The notes: generated by a model not told the origin, from the sequence alone. A DNA stretch of 64,000 nucleotides from CBDFHF01 sp965247565 (GCA_965247565.1 CBDFHF010000003.1:1178001-1242000), one strand, 5' to 3'. Counted from the first letter of the stretch, positions 45,912 to 54,560 are shown. A program made the numbers and translations.

Positions 45912-46026
45912 TTGTGCCTACCTAATTGAGGATAGACACCATCTTATACTGCTGTCTGTTTTTTGGGGACCACTATACGGTTTGGTTGGAGGCAGGAAGC
46001 AATCGGCTTAAAAGCTGGATTCGCTG

Positions 46027-46032
46027 TATAAT
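46027..46032 (+). promoter_or_regulatory. -10 element of argH promoter
   Basis: A perfect TATAAT hexamer lies 34 bases before the argH start. The -35 position holds only a poor match (CGGCTT at 46004-46009). The IS3 element ends about 50 bases upstream, so the insertion lies just outside the core promoter. Confidence 0.45.
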
Positions 46033-46065
46033 TGCACCCACCTTTAAAAGATACGCAGTCTAATC

Positions 46066-47454
46066 ATGAATACAGTTAATTCCGATAAACTTTCCAGCGC
46101 TCGATTTGCTGAGGCTACCGATGCTTTTGTCGAAGTTTTTACCGCATCTGTTAATTTTGATCAGCGTATGGCGCAGCAGGATATTCAAGGTTCTATTGCT
46201 CATGCGACCATGCTCAATAAAATCGGTATTCTGACCGATCAAGAGTTGAGCGATATTGTTGGGGGTTTGAAGCAAATCGGACAGGAAATTGTTAATGGTA
46301 CGTTTGTTTGGTCAATAAAGCAGGAGGATGTTCATATGAATATTGAATCCCGGTTGACTAATTTAATTGGTATCGCTGGAAAAAAACTCCATACAGGGCG
46401 TTCGCGTAACGACCAAGTTGCCACCGATATTCGGTTGTACTTGCGTAACGAAATCACGCACATTAGCGAGCAGTTGCTGCGCTTACAGTATGCTATTCTG
46501 GACTTAGCTGAACAGCACACTGACACTATTATGCCGGGCTTTACCCATTTACAAGTGGCACAACCGGTGACTTTTGGGCATCACTTAATGGCTTGGTTTG
46601 AGATGCTTAGTCGTGATCAGGAACGCCTAGATGACTGCGGTAAGCGCATTAACGTAATGCCTTTGGGGGCGGCCGCTTTAGCAGGTACTAGTTATCCAAT
46701 TGATCGATATATGACTGCGGAATTATTAGGTTTTAGTAGGCCATCCGCTAACTCCTTGGATTCAGTGAGTGATCGTGATTTTGCGATTGAATTTGCTGCT
46801 GTGGGTAGTTTAATCATGATGCACTTATCGCGGTTTTCTGAAGAATTAATTTTATGGTCCAGCGCCCAATTTGATTTTATCGAGCTGCCAGATGCATTCT
46901 GTACCGGATCATCCATCATGCCGCAAAAGAAAAATCCCGATGTGCCGGAGCTGGTTCGTGGTAAATCTGGCCGAGTAACCGGTCACTTGGTCTCGTTATT
47001 GATGCTGATGAAAAGCCAACCGTTGGCTTACAATAAAGACAACCAAGAGGATAAAGAACCACTATTTGATATTGCTGATACTTTGGTTAACAGTTTGAGG
47101 GCTTTTGCCGATATGGTGCCGCATGTCAGTCCAAAAAAAGACAACATGTATAACTCTGCCAAGCGCGGGTTCGCCACTGCAACCGATTTGGCGGATTATT
47201 TGGTACGCAAGGGCATGGCTTTTCGGGATGCTCATGAGGTGGTCGGTTTAGCAGTAAGGTTGGGTATAACCAGTAGGCGGGATTTATCAGAAATCTCCTT
47301 GGACGAGTTGCGACAGTTTTCAGGGTTAATTGATGAGGATGTGTTTACTATTTTGAGTTTAGAAGGCTCTGTAGCCTCGCGTAGTCATATCGGTGGCACG
47401 GCACCACTGACTGTGAAAACGGCAATTGCCGATGCTCGCAAGCATTTGGCATGA
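46066..47454 (+). CDS. argH: argininosuccinate lyase
   Basis: Splits argininosuccinate to arginine and fumarate, the last step of arginine synthesis. The 462-residue fumarase/aspartase superfamily protein has GRSRNDQVATD near residue 110, the catalytic region TGSSIMPQKKNPDVPE (residues ~283-297), and the thermally conserved HTDTIMPGFTHLQ. Normal length. Single gene between the IS3 element and a decayed ABC ATPase. Confidence 0.97.
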   Translation: MNTVNSDKLSSARFAEATDAFVEVFTASVNFDQRMAQQDIQGSIAHATMLNKIGILTDQELSDIVGGLKQIGQEIVNGTFVWSIKQEDVHMNIESRLTNLIGIAGKKLHTGRSRNDQVATDIRLYLRNEITHISEQLLRLQYAILDLAEQHTDTIMPGFTHLQVAQPVTFGHHLMAWFEMLSRDQERLDDCGKRINVMPLGAAALAGTSYPIDRYMTAELLGFSRPSANSLDSVSDRDFAIEFAAVGSLIMMHLSRFSEELILWSSAQFDFIELPDAFCTGSSIMPQKKNPDVPELVRGKSGRVTGHLVSLLMLMKSQPLAYNKDNQEDKEPLFDIADTLVNSLRAFADMVPHVSPKKDNMYNSAKRGFATATDLADYLVRKGMAFRDAHEVVGLAVRLGITSRRDLSEISLDELRQFSGLIDEDVFTILSLEGSVASRSHIGGTAPLTVKTAIADARKHLA

Positions 47455-47585
47455 AGCGAATCTATCAGGGCTGTTAAGTTTTAATAGTCCCTTAAATCTG
47501 ATGAGATGACCAAAAGAGCGTGCGTTTTTGAAGATAGTTTCAGCGGTATTGGGCAACTGGTTTTGCTGAATAATGATATGGGCGA

Positions 47586-47835
47586 TGATTGAAACACTTA
47601 CCGCCCGACAAGTGCGGGAACTGCTTTAACGGTTTGGCAACAATGACCGCATACGGTGTTATTTGTCACGCATGACTTGCGTGAAGCCATTGCCTAGCGG
47701 ACCGACTGATTTTTTATCTTCCGCATCCATGAAAATTGTTAGCGATATTGCCGTTCCAATCCCTCGATCGAAACGGCATGATGAATCCACTATCGAAGCA
47801 TTCCCACAACAATTAATGCAAAGTCACCCAGCATA
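47586..47835 (+). pseudogene. remnant of NrtD/SsuB-type ABC transporter ATPase
   Basis: Read across two frames, this stretch gives ETLTARQVRELL, a stop, then VWQQ, a stop, then PHTVLFVTHDLREAIA, a stop and FFIFRI, then in another frame MKIVSDIAVPIPRS. The block VLFVTHDLREAI is the H-loop region of nitrate/sulfonate/taurine-type ATPases, and SDIAVPIPR is their C-terminal tail. The Walker and signature motifs are gone, as is everything upstream. It is a decayed C-terminal fragment with several stops and frameshifts. Nothing else is visible in the 464-base gap between argH and the next gene. Confidence 0.7.
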
Positions 47836-47918
47836 GATCATTACTTTAGAGCCTGCTGCACGCCCAATAGTCGCGGATTGGGTGCTATTAAATTTTCGCA
47901 CGCCTCGGTCATGCAGTA

Positions 47919-48518
47919 TCAATCAGCGTTACGTGTTCGCCTCAAATTTAATAACCCCATCAAACCAGTACCGAACAACCAAACTGCAGCAGGCACAGGA
48001 ACGGCTGCTACTTGCACTTGGCTGTTGATGTAGTTGACATTGATAGGAGCGGCTCCGGGCGAAACAAATCCAACATTAAAGGGATCACTACTTAAGGTCA
48101 ATGAGGATGCGGTCTCGGCATTACCTATGACATTAAACGTAAAAGAAGCTAACGCAAAATTAGCACCAGCATCGCCAGCACTTGATTTGGCTAGGAATAC
48201 ATAATCAATCAGTCCAGACGCGGCATTGTCATCGCTTACAGAAGAAGAATCCCAAGATGGGTTGGTAATGGAAGTATTGACATAGCTGAGCACGGAAGGA
48301 TTCCAAGCTAATGAAAATGCGGCACCATCTGGCCCTAGGGTAAAGTTGTTCCCGACTAAATCCACCGTCAATGTATCGCCGTTGCTAACAGCATATGTCG
48401 GTTGTGTGAAGCTGACTACATTTGATAACTCAACTGATGCCTGAGCGGAAGTTGCGGTTAGGCAAAACAGCGTTAAACCACCAACAATGGCACCGGTTTT
48501 TTTAAGCATTTTATTCAT
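47919..48518 (-). CDS. cohesin-like exported protein with PEP-CTERM-like tail
   Basis: About 199 residues. A signal peptide ends near SAQAS. Residues ~30-150 resemble a cohesin domain: GDTLTVDLVGNNF, then AAFSLAWNPSVLSYVNTS and a late FALASFTFNVIG strand. The C-terminus VPVPAAVWLFGTGLMGL followed by RRTR is a PEP-CTERM-like sorting tail (short motif, hydrophobic helix, basic end). This implies handling by an exosortase or retention in the envelope. The start at 48518 is set by GGAG six bases earlier. It follows the dockerin-bearing cytochrome gene on the same strand, making a cohesin-dockerin partnership plausible. Confidence 0.72.
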   Translation of the reverse strand: MNKMLKKTGAIVGGLTLFCLTATSAQASVELSNVVSFTQPTYAVSNGDTLTVDLVGNNFTLGPDGAAFSLAWNPSVLSYVNTSITNPSWDSSSVSDDNAASGLIDYVFLAKSSAGDAGANFALASFTFNVIGNAETASSLTLSSDPFNVGFVSPGAAPINVNYINSQVQVAAVPVPAAVWLFGTGLMGLLNLRRTRNAD

Positions 48519-48565
48519 GTGTTTCTCCAAGGTTAAAAAATTACAAGGTTTAATTTTGGTTGAAT

Positions 48566-48596
48566 GCCGAGCAAGTTATTAATGAACTTGCTTGGC
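48566..48596 (-). terminator. intergenic hairpin between cytochrome and cohesin genes
   Basis: Arms at 48566-48577 and 48585-48596 form a 12-bp stem (GCCGAGCAAGTT with AACTTGCTTGGC, one G-U pair) with a 7-base loop. It lies between the ancestral end of the cytochrome gene and the cohesin gene. On the minus strand no T-run follows, so it may stabilise mRNA rather than terminate. Confidence 0.4.
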
Positions 48597-48775
48597 GTTT
48601 TATCTAGCTATTACTGTTCAGCAACCGATGCAGCTACTGTGGTAATCCCGAAGGGCCGGGTGCTTTGCCCAGATAAGTTTTCAAGATACTCATATCAGCA
48701 GGATCGACGATACCGTTGCCATTCAAATCGTGATTCGCCGACACTTGCCCCAACTTTGCTTTAAGGCTGGAGACA

Positions 48776-48797
48776 TCGGCGGGATCTCGGCGGGATC
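48776..48797. repeat. 11-bp tandem duplication causing frameshift
   Basis: TCGGCGGGATC is present twice back to back (48776-48786 and 48787-48797). One copy gives the reading IVDPADVSSLKAKLGQ and continues to a second dockerin loop; two copies give IVDPAEIPPMSPALK and a stop at 48723. Confidence 0.85.
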
Positions 48798-50906
48798 GAC
48801 GATATTATTCTGGTTAAAATCGGGGTCGCAGATATTGCCAAAGCGATCACCATCGGTATTGCGCTGATTCGCATTGGTAACTAACTTGCAGTTATCCAAA
48901 TTATCAGCAACACCGTCGCCATCTATGTCAATGGCTATGACGTTTCCGGCAAATTCAACCCCAGCGATAACCGTGGATTTTTGCGTGGAGTTGTCGAACA
49001 TGGTCTTAAAATCAACCACCTCAGGTGTTACGGTGTCTGTAAACAAATCCTGTGCAAAGGCATGCGACAGGGTTTGATAAACCAGCTCAGCTTTAACCGT
49101 ATAGTTTCCGGCTGGCAAACTCAATCGGTAACTGATCTGGTCGCTGCCGCCAACAAAGTTGTTGTCGGCCAATGCCTCGCCAACCACGCGTACATCCGAA
49201 GGAGCAGTTGCTTTGTTAAAGCCAACCGGCAAAATACGATTGTCCTTCAGATATTCTTTGCCACGCAGAAGGGTATAGGTCACGTCGCCAAGGTTATTTC
49301 CCATGATCGCTTCATAAACTTGCACCTGATCCGCTGAGGTAATCAGATCGTAATGCGGTTCAAACACGTCATTTTGTATATCTGCATCCACACCAGAAAC
49401 ACTACCATTGGCATTAACCTTGCCAGACTCGAACACGACCTGATTTAGGCCATTGGTGACCGAGACATGTAAAATGGCACGGCGTGATGGATAGCTGGTT
49501 GGCAGTTTATGACCAGTGGTGCTGGCAATTTGCAAAGTAAAATCCAAGGCACTTGGCGTAGCACGTTGTTCAACCACTGTTACTGCTGCTGCGCTTTTCA
49601 GCATTGCATCAGTTTTGCTCATGGTTTCTGCAAAGTTATTCGACAACACGCCCAATTGCGTTTTGTTGGTACTCAAAATATCCAGCATCAACTTGTTGGC
49701 GCCGACCAAATCATGAATGGCAAAGTTATTGCGTTGAACCGAATACCAAGGCGGTCTAGTGGTTATCACAACGCCATCGGTACGACTCATGTGGCAACTT
49801 TGACAACTCTTCTGGTTCACGTAGTTACTGTGTTCCCATTCCGTGTAAGGTGATTGCTCAGGGAATTCAGTTTCCGGTGTGGTACTCAGCACATTGCCGG
49901 ATTCATCAACATAAGGCGTTTTCAGGTTATGACAGGAAGCACACAATTTCGATTCCTTAACATGCGCACTGTATGTCGGGGTATAACCGACGTGCATCAT
50001 CATGGGATTGGGGAAAATCGCTGTTTCACCTGGACCGCCAAATGGACCATAGATAGTTTTAGTATCGTTAATAGCATAGTTGCCGGACATCGCAGTGAGA
50101 GTGCCTAAAGCAGGCGAATCCGGAATTTGATGGCATAAGGTACAGCTGACGCCATCCATTGCGGCGTTATGATTGGCATGACCGGCAGACAAAACACCAC
50201 CTTCAAAAATAGCCTGCGTAGCAAGTGTGCCGTCTTTCTTTGCCTGAGCATGCGCCATCGGTGCATGGCACTTGGTACATTTGTCATTGATGACCGATTC
50301 CAATTCCGGGTGACGCGCGGTTTCGCTTCGCACTTTGGCTCGCCAGAACGGATCCCGTGTGGCGTTGGCCATCATTGAAGATGACCAGTCGGTTGTAATA
50401 GAAACATCAGCACCGTTTTTATCGATAATACCGTTATGACAAAATGCGCAGTTTTCAGATCCAGAAAAATGCGTTGTAGTAAATGCCGTATCACCACTTG
50501 AAGCCGGATTGCCTATAAACGGATTGGGCGGAGCTACCGGTCCGTTGCCTTCTTCAACAACCACCGCATCCAAATCATACGTTTTGTAATCGGGCGTGGG
50601 TGAGGCATTGGTAAACATCAATACAGCCGCCGGATCTGTCGCGGCTGCTGTAAAGGTGTAAGTGAACTGTTGAAAAGTACTCGTCACATTGGAAAAACTG
50701 GTCGTAAGGCCAGCTACAGAAACTTCCAGCGGTGTGTACCCAGCGGTTGCGCCTTTGCGGGATTGAAACGACAGGGTATAAGTCACGCCCGCTGTCACCG
50801 GAAACGTGGTTTTAATACCAGAACCTTGATTGATAGCGACAGCGTACAGACCCTCAATAACACGATTGGTGTAACTACCGCCGGAACGATTTTTATACAT
50901 TAAATA

Positions 50907-52446
50907 GTCGCCCCTGAAAAAGTGCCTCTAAAGTAGCTTATCCGATATCAAGCTATGGACTTTTAGACGAAAAACACCCTTAGGTTACGTGGGGCTTGAT
51001 GAATTGCCGTAGCTTGGCCTTTTTTGCGTAGATTGTTGTGAGTTGAAGTCTTGAATCCCAACATTAGCGCAAAAAAGAGCCTCATCCAGAGGCTGAAGTT
51101 CCAGGCCATCGCCGCCATCAAGACATTGATGCTGTCACCTATCACGCCTTTCAAGAAGTTTCTCACTAAGCGGAAGTCTGATTTTAGATGCCCAATGATG
51201 GGCTCAATAGCGGCCCGGCGCTGGCAACGTTTGCGCTTTTTGTCCTGTTGGTAGCGATTGTCGCATTTAAGAGGAGGTGCGGGCAGGATGATGTGCGTCT
51301 CACCCACCGTTTTGGGGCCGCGATAGCCGCGATCGCAGACACCGGCCTTGACCATCGTGCCGCGACTGGCGTGGCAATGAGCCAGGACCTCCGGAAGAGT
51401 CTTGCTGTCATGCAGGTTGTGTGGATGGCTAACCACGCCAACGATGACATTGGATTTGGCGGTGGCGGCAATGGAGACTTTGTTGCCGTATTCGTAGGGC
51501 TTATGATCTTTGCCTTTGCCGATGCAATACACCTCAGGCTCATGCAGGGAATAGATTTTATCGTGGTCTTTGGGTTGCTGATTGAGCACGCGTTCGTAGA
51601 ACAGGAAGTCTTTCTGGTAGCGTTCGAACAGGGCGTAGCACGGCAAGCTTCTACGCAATTCCCGAATCAGGGTATGGGCAATCGTGCGCAGGCGTTTCAA
51701 GGCTTTCTTGGCCTTGGCCCGGCGGCTGGCGTGACGAAAATGGCGCAGCTTTAAACGCAGCGCTTTGATTTCTTTACCGTAGGTGCGGCGTTGTTGAATA
51801 CCGCGGGCTTTGGCCAGTTTGTTCAGGCGATTGATGATTTTGATGGCCAGTTTGCCGTCGGTGGGATAGGTAATGTTCTTTTCCTGCACCGTGGTGTCGA
51901 TGTTAACGGTGTCTTCCAGTGCGGCGTTGCCGTGCAGCTTGACGCTGAGTTGAAACAGCTGGTCGGCGCCTTCAGCACCAATGCGTTTTCTGAAATGGAC
52001 TAATTCGCTGCTATCGCAAGGCAGTTTGCAGCTGAATTCCCTGAAACCGCAGAATGCCTGGTAGTAAGGATTGCGTTTGAATTGCAAGACCACGGCTTCG
52101 TCGCTTAAGTTTTCCAACTGTTTGAGAATCAACAGACCGACCATTAGCCGAATGGGTTTAGCGGGGCGACTTAAGCCTTGGCTGTAGTGTTGGGTAAAGG
52201 CCTGATCAAACTCGTGCCAAGGAAGCACACTGGCAAGGCGAAGGAGTGGATCGCTTGGATCCAGTTGCTGAAGCAGATCGGTGCCGAATAAATTGGTCTG
52301 ATGACCAGTACTGGAAGCCATTAACATTTTTCACCCTGTCGACCGGAAAACGTGGGGATATTTTAACATTACCGGTCGAATGCATCAGGCTAATTTAGCT
52401 TTATATCATTATAAATCAATTGCATGAGGTGTTTTTCAGGGCTAAC
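50907..52446 (-). mobile_element. IS5-like insertion sequence with 6-bp target duplication
   Basis: A 1540-bp element. Its ends read GTCGCCCCTGAAAAAG (left) and, in reverse complement, GTTAGCCCTGAAAAAC (right), sharing the CCCTGAAAAA core. It is flanked by identical TAAATA copies at 50901-50906 and 52447-52452. It carries one transposase gene and splits the multihaem cytochrome gene. Perfect flanks and an intact transposase suggest a recent insertion. Confidence 0.92.
50963..52327 (-). CDS. IS5-like DDE transposase
   Basis: A 454-residue transposase of the IS5/IS1182-like type. N-terminal DUF772-type region (LPWHEFDQAFTQHY, RLMVGLLILKQLENLSDEAV), first Asp in EDTVNIDTTVQEKNI, second Asp in VCDRGYRGPKT and the Glu region in RRAAIEPIIGHLKSDF. 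A basic insertion (residues ~190-240) lies between the first and second catalytic parts. Length normal; appears intact. ATG 52321 is an alternative start. Confidence 0.93.
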   Translation of the reverse strand: MLMASSTGHQTNLFGTDLLQQLDPSDPLLRLASVLPWHEFDQAFTQHYSQGLSRPAKPIRLMVGLLILKQLENLSDEAVVLQFKRNPYYQAFCGFREFSCKLPCDSSELVHFRKRIGAEGADQLFQLSVKLHGNAALEDTVNIDTTVQEKNITYPTDGKLAIKIINRLNKLAKARGIQQRRTYGKEIKALRLKLRHFRHASRRAKAKKALKRLRTIAHTLIRELRRSLPCYALFERYQKDFLFYERVLNQQPKDHDKIYSLHEPEVYCIGKGKDHKPYEYGNKVSIAATAKSNVIVGVVSHPHNLHDSKTLPEVLAHCHASRGTMVKAGVCDRGYRGPKTVGETHIILPAPPLKCDNRYQQDKKRKRCQRRAAIEPIIGHLKSDFRLVRNFLKGVIGDSINVLMAAMAWNFSLWMRLFFALMLGFKTSTHNNLRKKGQATAIHQAPRNLRVFFV

Positions 52447-52663
52447 TAAATACGGTTTCTCACCGATGGCATCGTCTATCGCGGTCCAGTTGGTGATGCT
52501 GGTGGCGTCGTTGTTGCTCAAGAATTTATAGGTAGTCACCGTTCCCGGACTTTCAAATCCGCCATTGCTAAGCAGGTTTGCTGAATTAGCTGAAGACACT
52601 GGCAGTGCAACTGCCAAAATCAATATGATTGTTTTTAGTATTTTCATAATATTTCCAAAATAA

Positions 52664-52693
52664 GACTGAGTTGAATAATTGCTCAACTCAGTC
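52664..52693 (-). terminator. intergenic hairpin upstream of cytochrome gene
   Basis: GACTGAGTTGA (52664-52674) pairs perfectly with TCAACTCAGTC (52683-52693) over an 8-base loop. It lies between the stop of the 208-residue PEP-CTERM-like gene and the ribosome site of the cytochrome gene. TTATTTT follows on the minus strand, so it could terminate weakly. Confidence 0.45.
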
Positions 52694-52713
52694 CGTAATT
52701 TTCTATACTGGCT

Positions 52714-53340
52714 TTAAGCAAAATTTTGTTTGCGCTTATCTAAAGCTAGGAATCCAATCAAACCCGATAAAAACGCCCACACCGCTCCCGGAAGTGGAAC
52801 AGGCTGAAGATTGATAGCATCCACAGCCCAAATGCGATTGCCGCCATTTGCTGAGGGGTTAAATAACTTCAATATTGCCGCGGAATCCGTATTGCTAGCG
52901 GTAAATTGGTATTCAAAAGGAGCGAATGTAGTCGTGTTGGTAAATGATGTGGTGAATCCCCCAATGCTCACTTCCAGAGGAGACGCCCCCGCTACATTTG
53001 CTCTGGCCATGAAAGACAAGTCGTAGGTTGTGCCGGCAGTCAACGCAACGGAGGTTTGCATGGCATTGCCAGTACCAATGGCTAGTCCATAAGTACCTTC
53101 ATAAACACGGGGGAGATAACTACCGTTTGAGCGATCTTTGTTCATTAAATAGGAGTTCTCACCCACGTTATCACTGATGGAAGTCCAGCCAGTAACACTC
53201 GTATCGTTGTTTGGCAAATACTGGTAACCGGGGTTCGCAGCAAGCGTTCCCGGCTGTTCGAATCCACCATTGGTCACTAAGTTGGCTTGCACTGTTGGCA
53301 CAACGACAAGCGCCAACATAAATATTTTGATTAATTTCAT
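52714..53340 (-). CDS. exported sandwich-domain protein with PEP-CTERM-like tail
   Basis: About 208 residues. Signal peptide (FMLALVVVPTVQA), a beta-sandwich domain of the carbohydrate-binding-like kind (NLVTNGGFEQPG ... AVDAINL) and a C-terminal sorting tail VPLPGAVWAFLSGLIGFLAL with KRK. Its sandwich domain aligns with the N-terminal domain of the disrupted cytochrome (GENSYLMNKDRSNGSY against GEKPYLMYKNRSGGSY), which shows the original sequence across the IS insertion. ATG 53340 is chosen because the signal peptide starts there. Confidence 0.82.
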   Translation of the reverse strand: MKLIKIFMLALVVVPTVQANLVTNGGFEQPGTLAANPGYQYLPNNDTSVTGWTSISDNVGENSYLMNKDRSNGSYLPRVYEGTYGLAIGTGNAMQTSVALTAGTTYDLSFMARANVAGASPLEVSIGGFTTSFTNTTTFAPFEYQFTASNTDSAAILKLFNPSANGGNRIWAVDAINLQPVPLPGAVWAFLSGLIGFLALDKRKQNFA

Positions 53341-53377
53341 AATTTGAATCTCAAACTCCGTTGATAATTTTAATTGC

Positions 53378-53408
53378 CAAAGTCTTCGCGAAGTACGCGA
53401 AGACTTTG
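53378..53408 (-). terminator. 13-bp perfect hairpin between PEP-CTERM-like genes
   Basis: CAAAGTCTTCGCG (53378-53390) and CGCGAAGACTTTG (53396-53408) form a perfect 13-bp stem with a 5-base loop, 15 bases after the stop of the 378-residue gene. No T-run follows on the minus strand. It may be a barrier to 3' decay or a factor-dependent terminator. Confidence 0.5.
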
Positions 53409-53423
53409 TGCTTGGTTTCGCGG

Positions 53424-54560
53424 TTAGAGCATTTGTTTGCGTCTTTGCAAGCCAATTAACCCAGCGAGCCCACTTCCCAATAGCCACACAGCGCCAGGCA
53501 CTGGCACTGGCGCCACATTTCCGACCAGATTAAGCGTTAACTGAGAACTTTGGCGAGTGCTGGAAGCACCTAAATCGGCATCTGATAAATTAACAATATA
53601 CTGTGCGCTGAAAGCACCTGCGGTATCTGTTAATAAAGAGGCTGAGAACAATTGGCTGTTTGCTTGCTGCAGGTCGGCGAATGTTGCCAAGTTGGTAGTA
53701 AAAGCGCTGCTGCTGCCGGTACTAGTAAATCCATCCAAGTCCAAACCAATCCGATTAGCATCTGCCAAATTAAAAACGCTAAAAGCTAATGAAGCAGGGC
53801 TGCTGTTTTGGGCAACTGTACCGAAGTCTAGAGTCAGAGTATTCTGCGCAGAGTTGCCATCAAAGGAACCGGCGGAGTGGAGTAAATAAGTGTAATTGGC
53901 TTGCAGATTGCCGCTCCAGTCAACCTTGTAGGTAGCTGAAGAACCGCTGCCTGCTTGCCCTTGAGTCGCAGACATAGTTGTGGTAGCAGATAAAGTGGGT
54001 AAACTCAGTGACGCATTTACCGAGCCGCTTCCCGCATAATCGTTTAGATTTTGGCTATCGGCCCCGACGGTTGTGTTGGTCGCGGTAGCCGCTGAAGTAT
54101 TCGGTCCCCAACTGCAACTAACCGGCCCGGTTGGCCCATGGGCTAAGGCACAGCCGGTTCCGGCTTGAGTCAAATTTGGCGCGAAGTTGGCGCTGATACC
54201 AGCAGCAGACAACAAAGCATTACTGGTGCCGCTGCCGTTCACGGTTCGTCCCGGACCATTGTTTTTATTACCAATACCGTTGATGGTTTGGGTACGATTT
54301 GAGCTCAGTTGCAAATCTACACCAGTCAGTACGCCACTAGCCGCATCAAACTGACCCACTGCAACATTGACAATAGCTGCATTGTTATTTGAGTTGGTAG
54401 CGGAGGCCACTTGACCGCCAGTTGCGGTGACTGATGCAGAACCGCTGAAACTGACCGGTCCGGTAGTGTTGGTTAATGCCGCCTGGGAGATAGTACTGAA
54501 CCCGAGCAATAAGGCTATAGAGGTCATTTGAAAATTGAGCTTGGCGAATTTACTCTTCAT
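53424..54560 (-). CDS. exported Ser/Thr/Asn-rich protein with PEP-CTERM-like tail
   Basis: A 378-residue protein with a signal peptide (IALLLGFSTISQAA), a low-complexity body rich in Ser, Thr, Ala and Asn predicted as beta, and the C-terminal tail VPVPGAVWLLGSGLAGLIGL followed by RRK. Likely processed at the inner membrane and displayed or secreted with exopolysaccharide. AAAGGA precedes the ATG. First gene of the four-gene exported cassette running leftward. Function unknown. Confidence 0.82.
   Translation of the reverse strand: MKSKFAKLNFQMTSIALLLGFSTISQAALTNTTGPVSFSGSASVTATGGQVASATNSNNNAAIVNVAVGQFDAASGVLTGVDLQLSSNRTQTINGIGNKNNGPGRTVNGSGTSNALLSAAGISANFAPNLTQAGTGCALAHGPTGPVSCSWGPNTSAATATNTTVGADSQNLNDYAGSGSVNASLSLPTLSATTTMSATQGQAGSGSSATYKVDWSGNLQANYTYLLHSAGSFDGNSAQNTLTLDFGTVAQNSSPASLAFSVFNLADANRIGLDLDGFTSTGSSSAFTTNLATFADLQQANSQLFSASLLTDTAGAFSAQYIVNLSDADLGASSTRQSSQLTLNLVGNVAPVPVPGAVWLLGSGLAGLIGLQRRKQML

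Larger units (their letters stand above)
44650..45977 (-). mobile_element. IS3-family insertion sequence
   Basis: About 1.33 kb with imperfect inverted ends: TATAGTGGACCC at 44650 on the left, and the reverse complement of the right end reads TATAGTGGTCCCC, with CAGACA shared further in. If the canonical TG end is used, the element runs 44655-45972. No clear 3-base target duplication was found. It carries orfA and orfB in the standard IS3 arrangement with a slippery A-run between them and sits between the polysaccharide locus and argH. Confidence 0.85.
48634..52647 (-). pseudogene. pentahaem c-type cytochrome with C-terminal dockerin, disrupted
   Basis: Ancestral 818-residue exported protein, now in pieces. 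The N-terminal part (52647-52447) has a signal peptide and the start of a sandwich domain (LLSNGGFESPG ... GEKPYL). An IS5-like element (50907-52446) interrupts it. The rest (50906-48634) continues MYKNRSGG and holds five haem sites: CAFCH, CTKCH, CTLCH, CASCH and CQSCH. Then come a beta domain, a thrombospondin type 3-like DIDGDGVADNLDNC segment, and two dockerin-type loops, DFNQNNIVDPAD and DLNGNGIVDPAD. An 11-bp tandem duplication at 48776-48797 shifts frame before the second loop; the present frame stops at 48723. A long piece with its own ATG at 50900 stays open but lacks a signal peptide. Confidence 0.85.

Noticed and set aside
44650..45977. A 3-bp target duplication for the IS3 element
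   Set aside because: Flanks do not match for any of the plausible end positions, so no duplication is claimed.
48564..48764. A 66-codon plus-strand frame
   Set aside because: It is antisense to the repaired cytochrome C-terminus and the intergenic hairpin.
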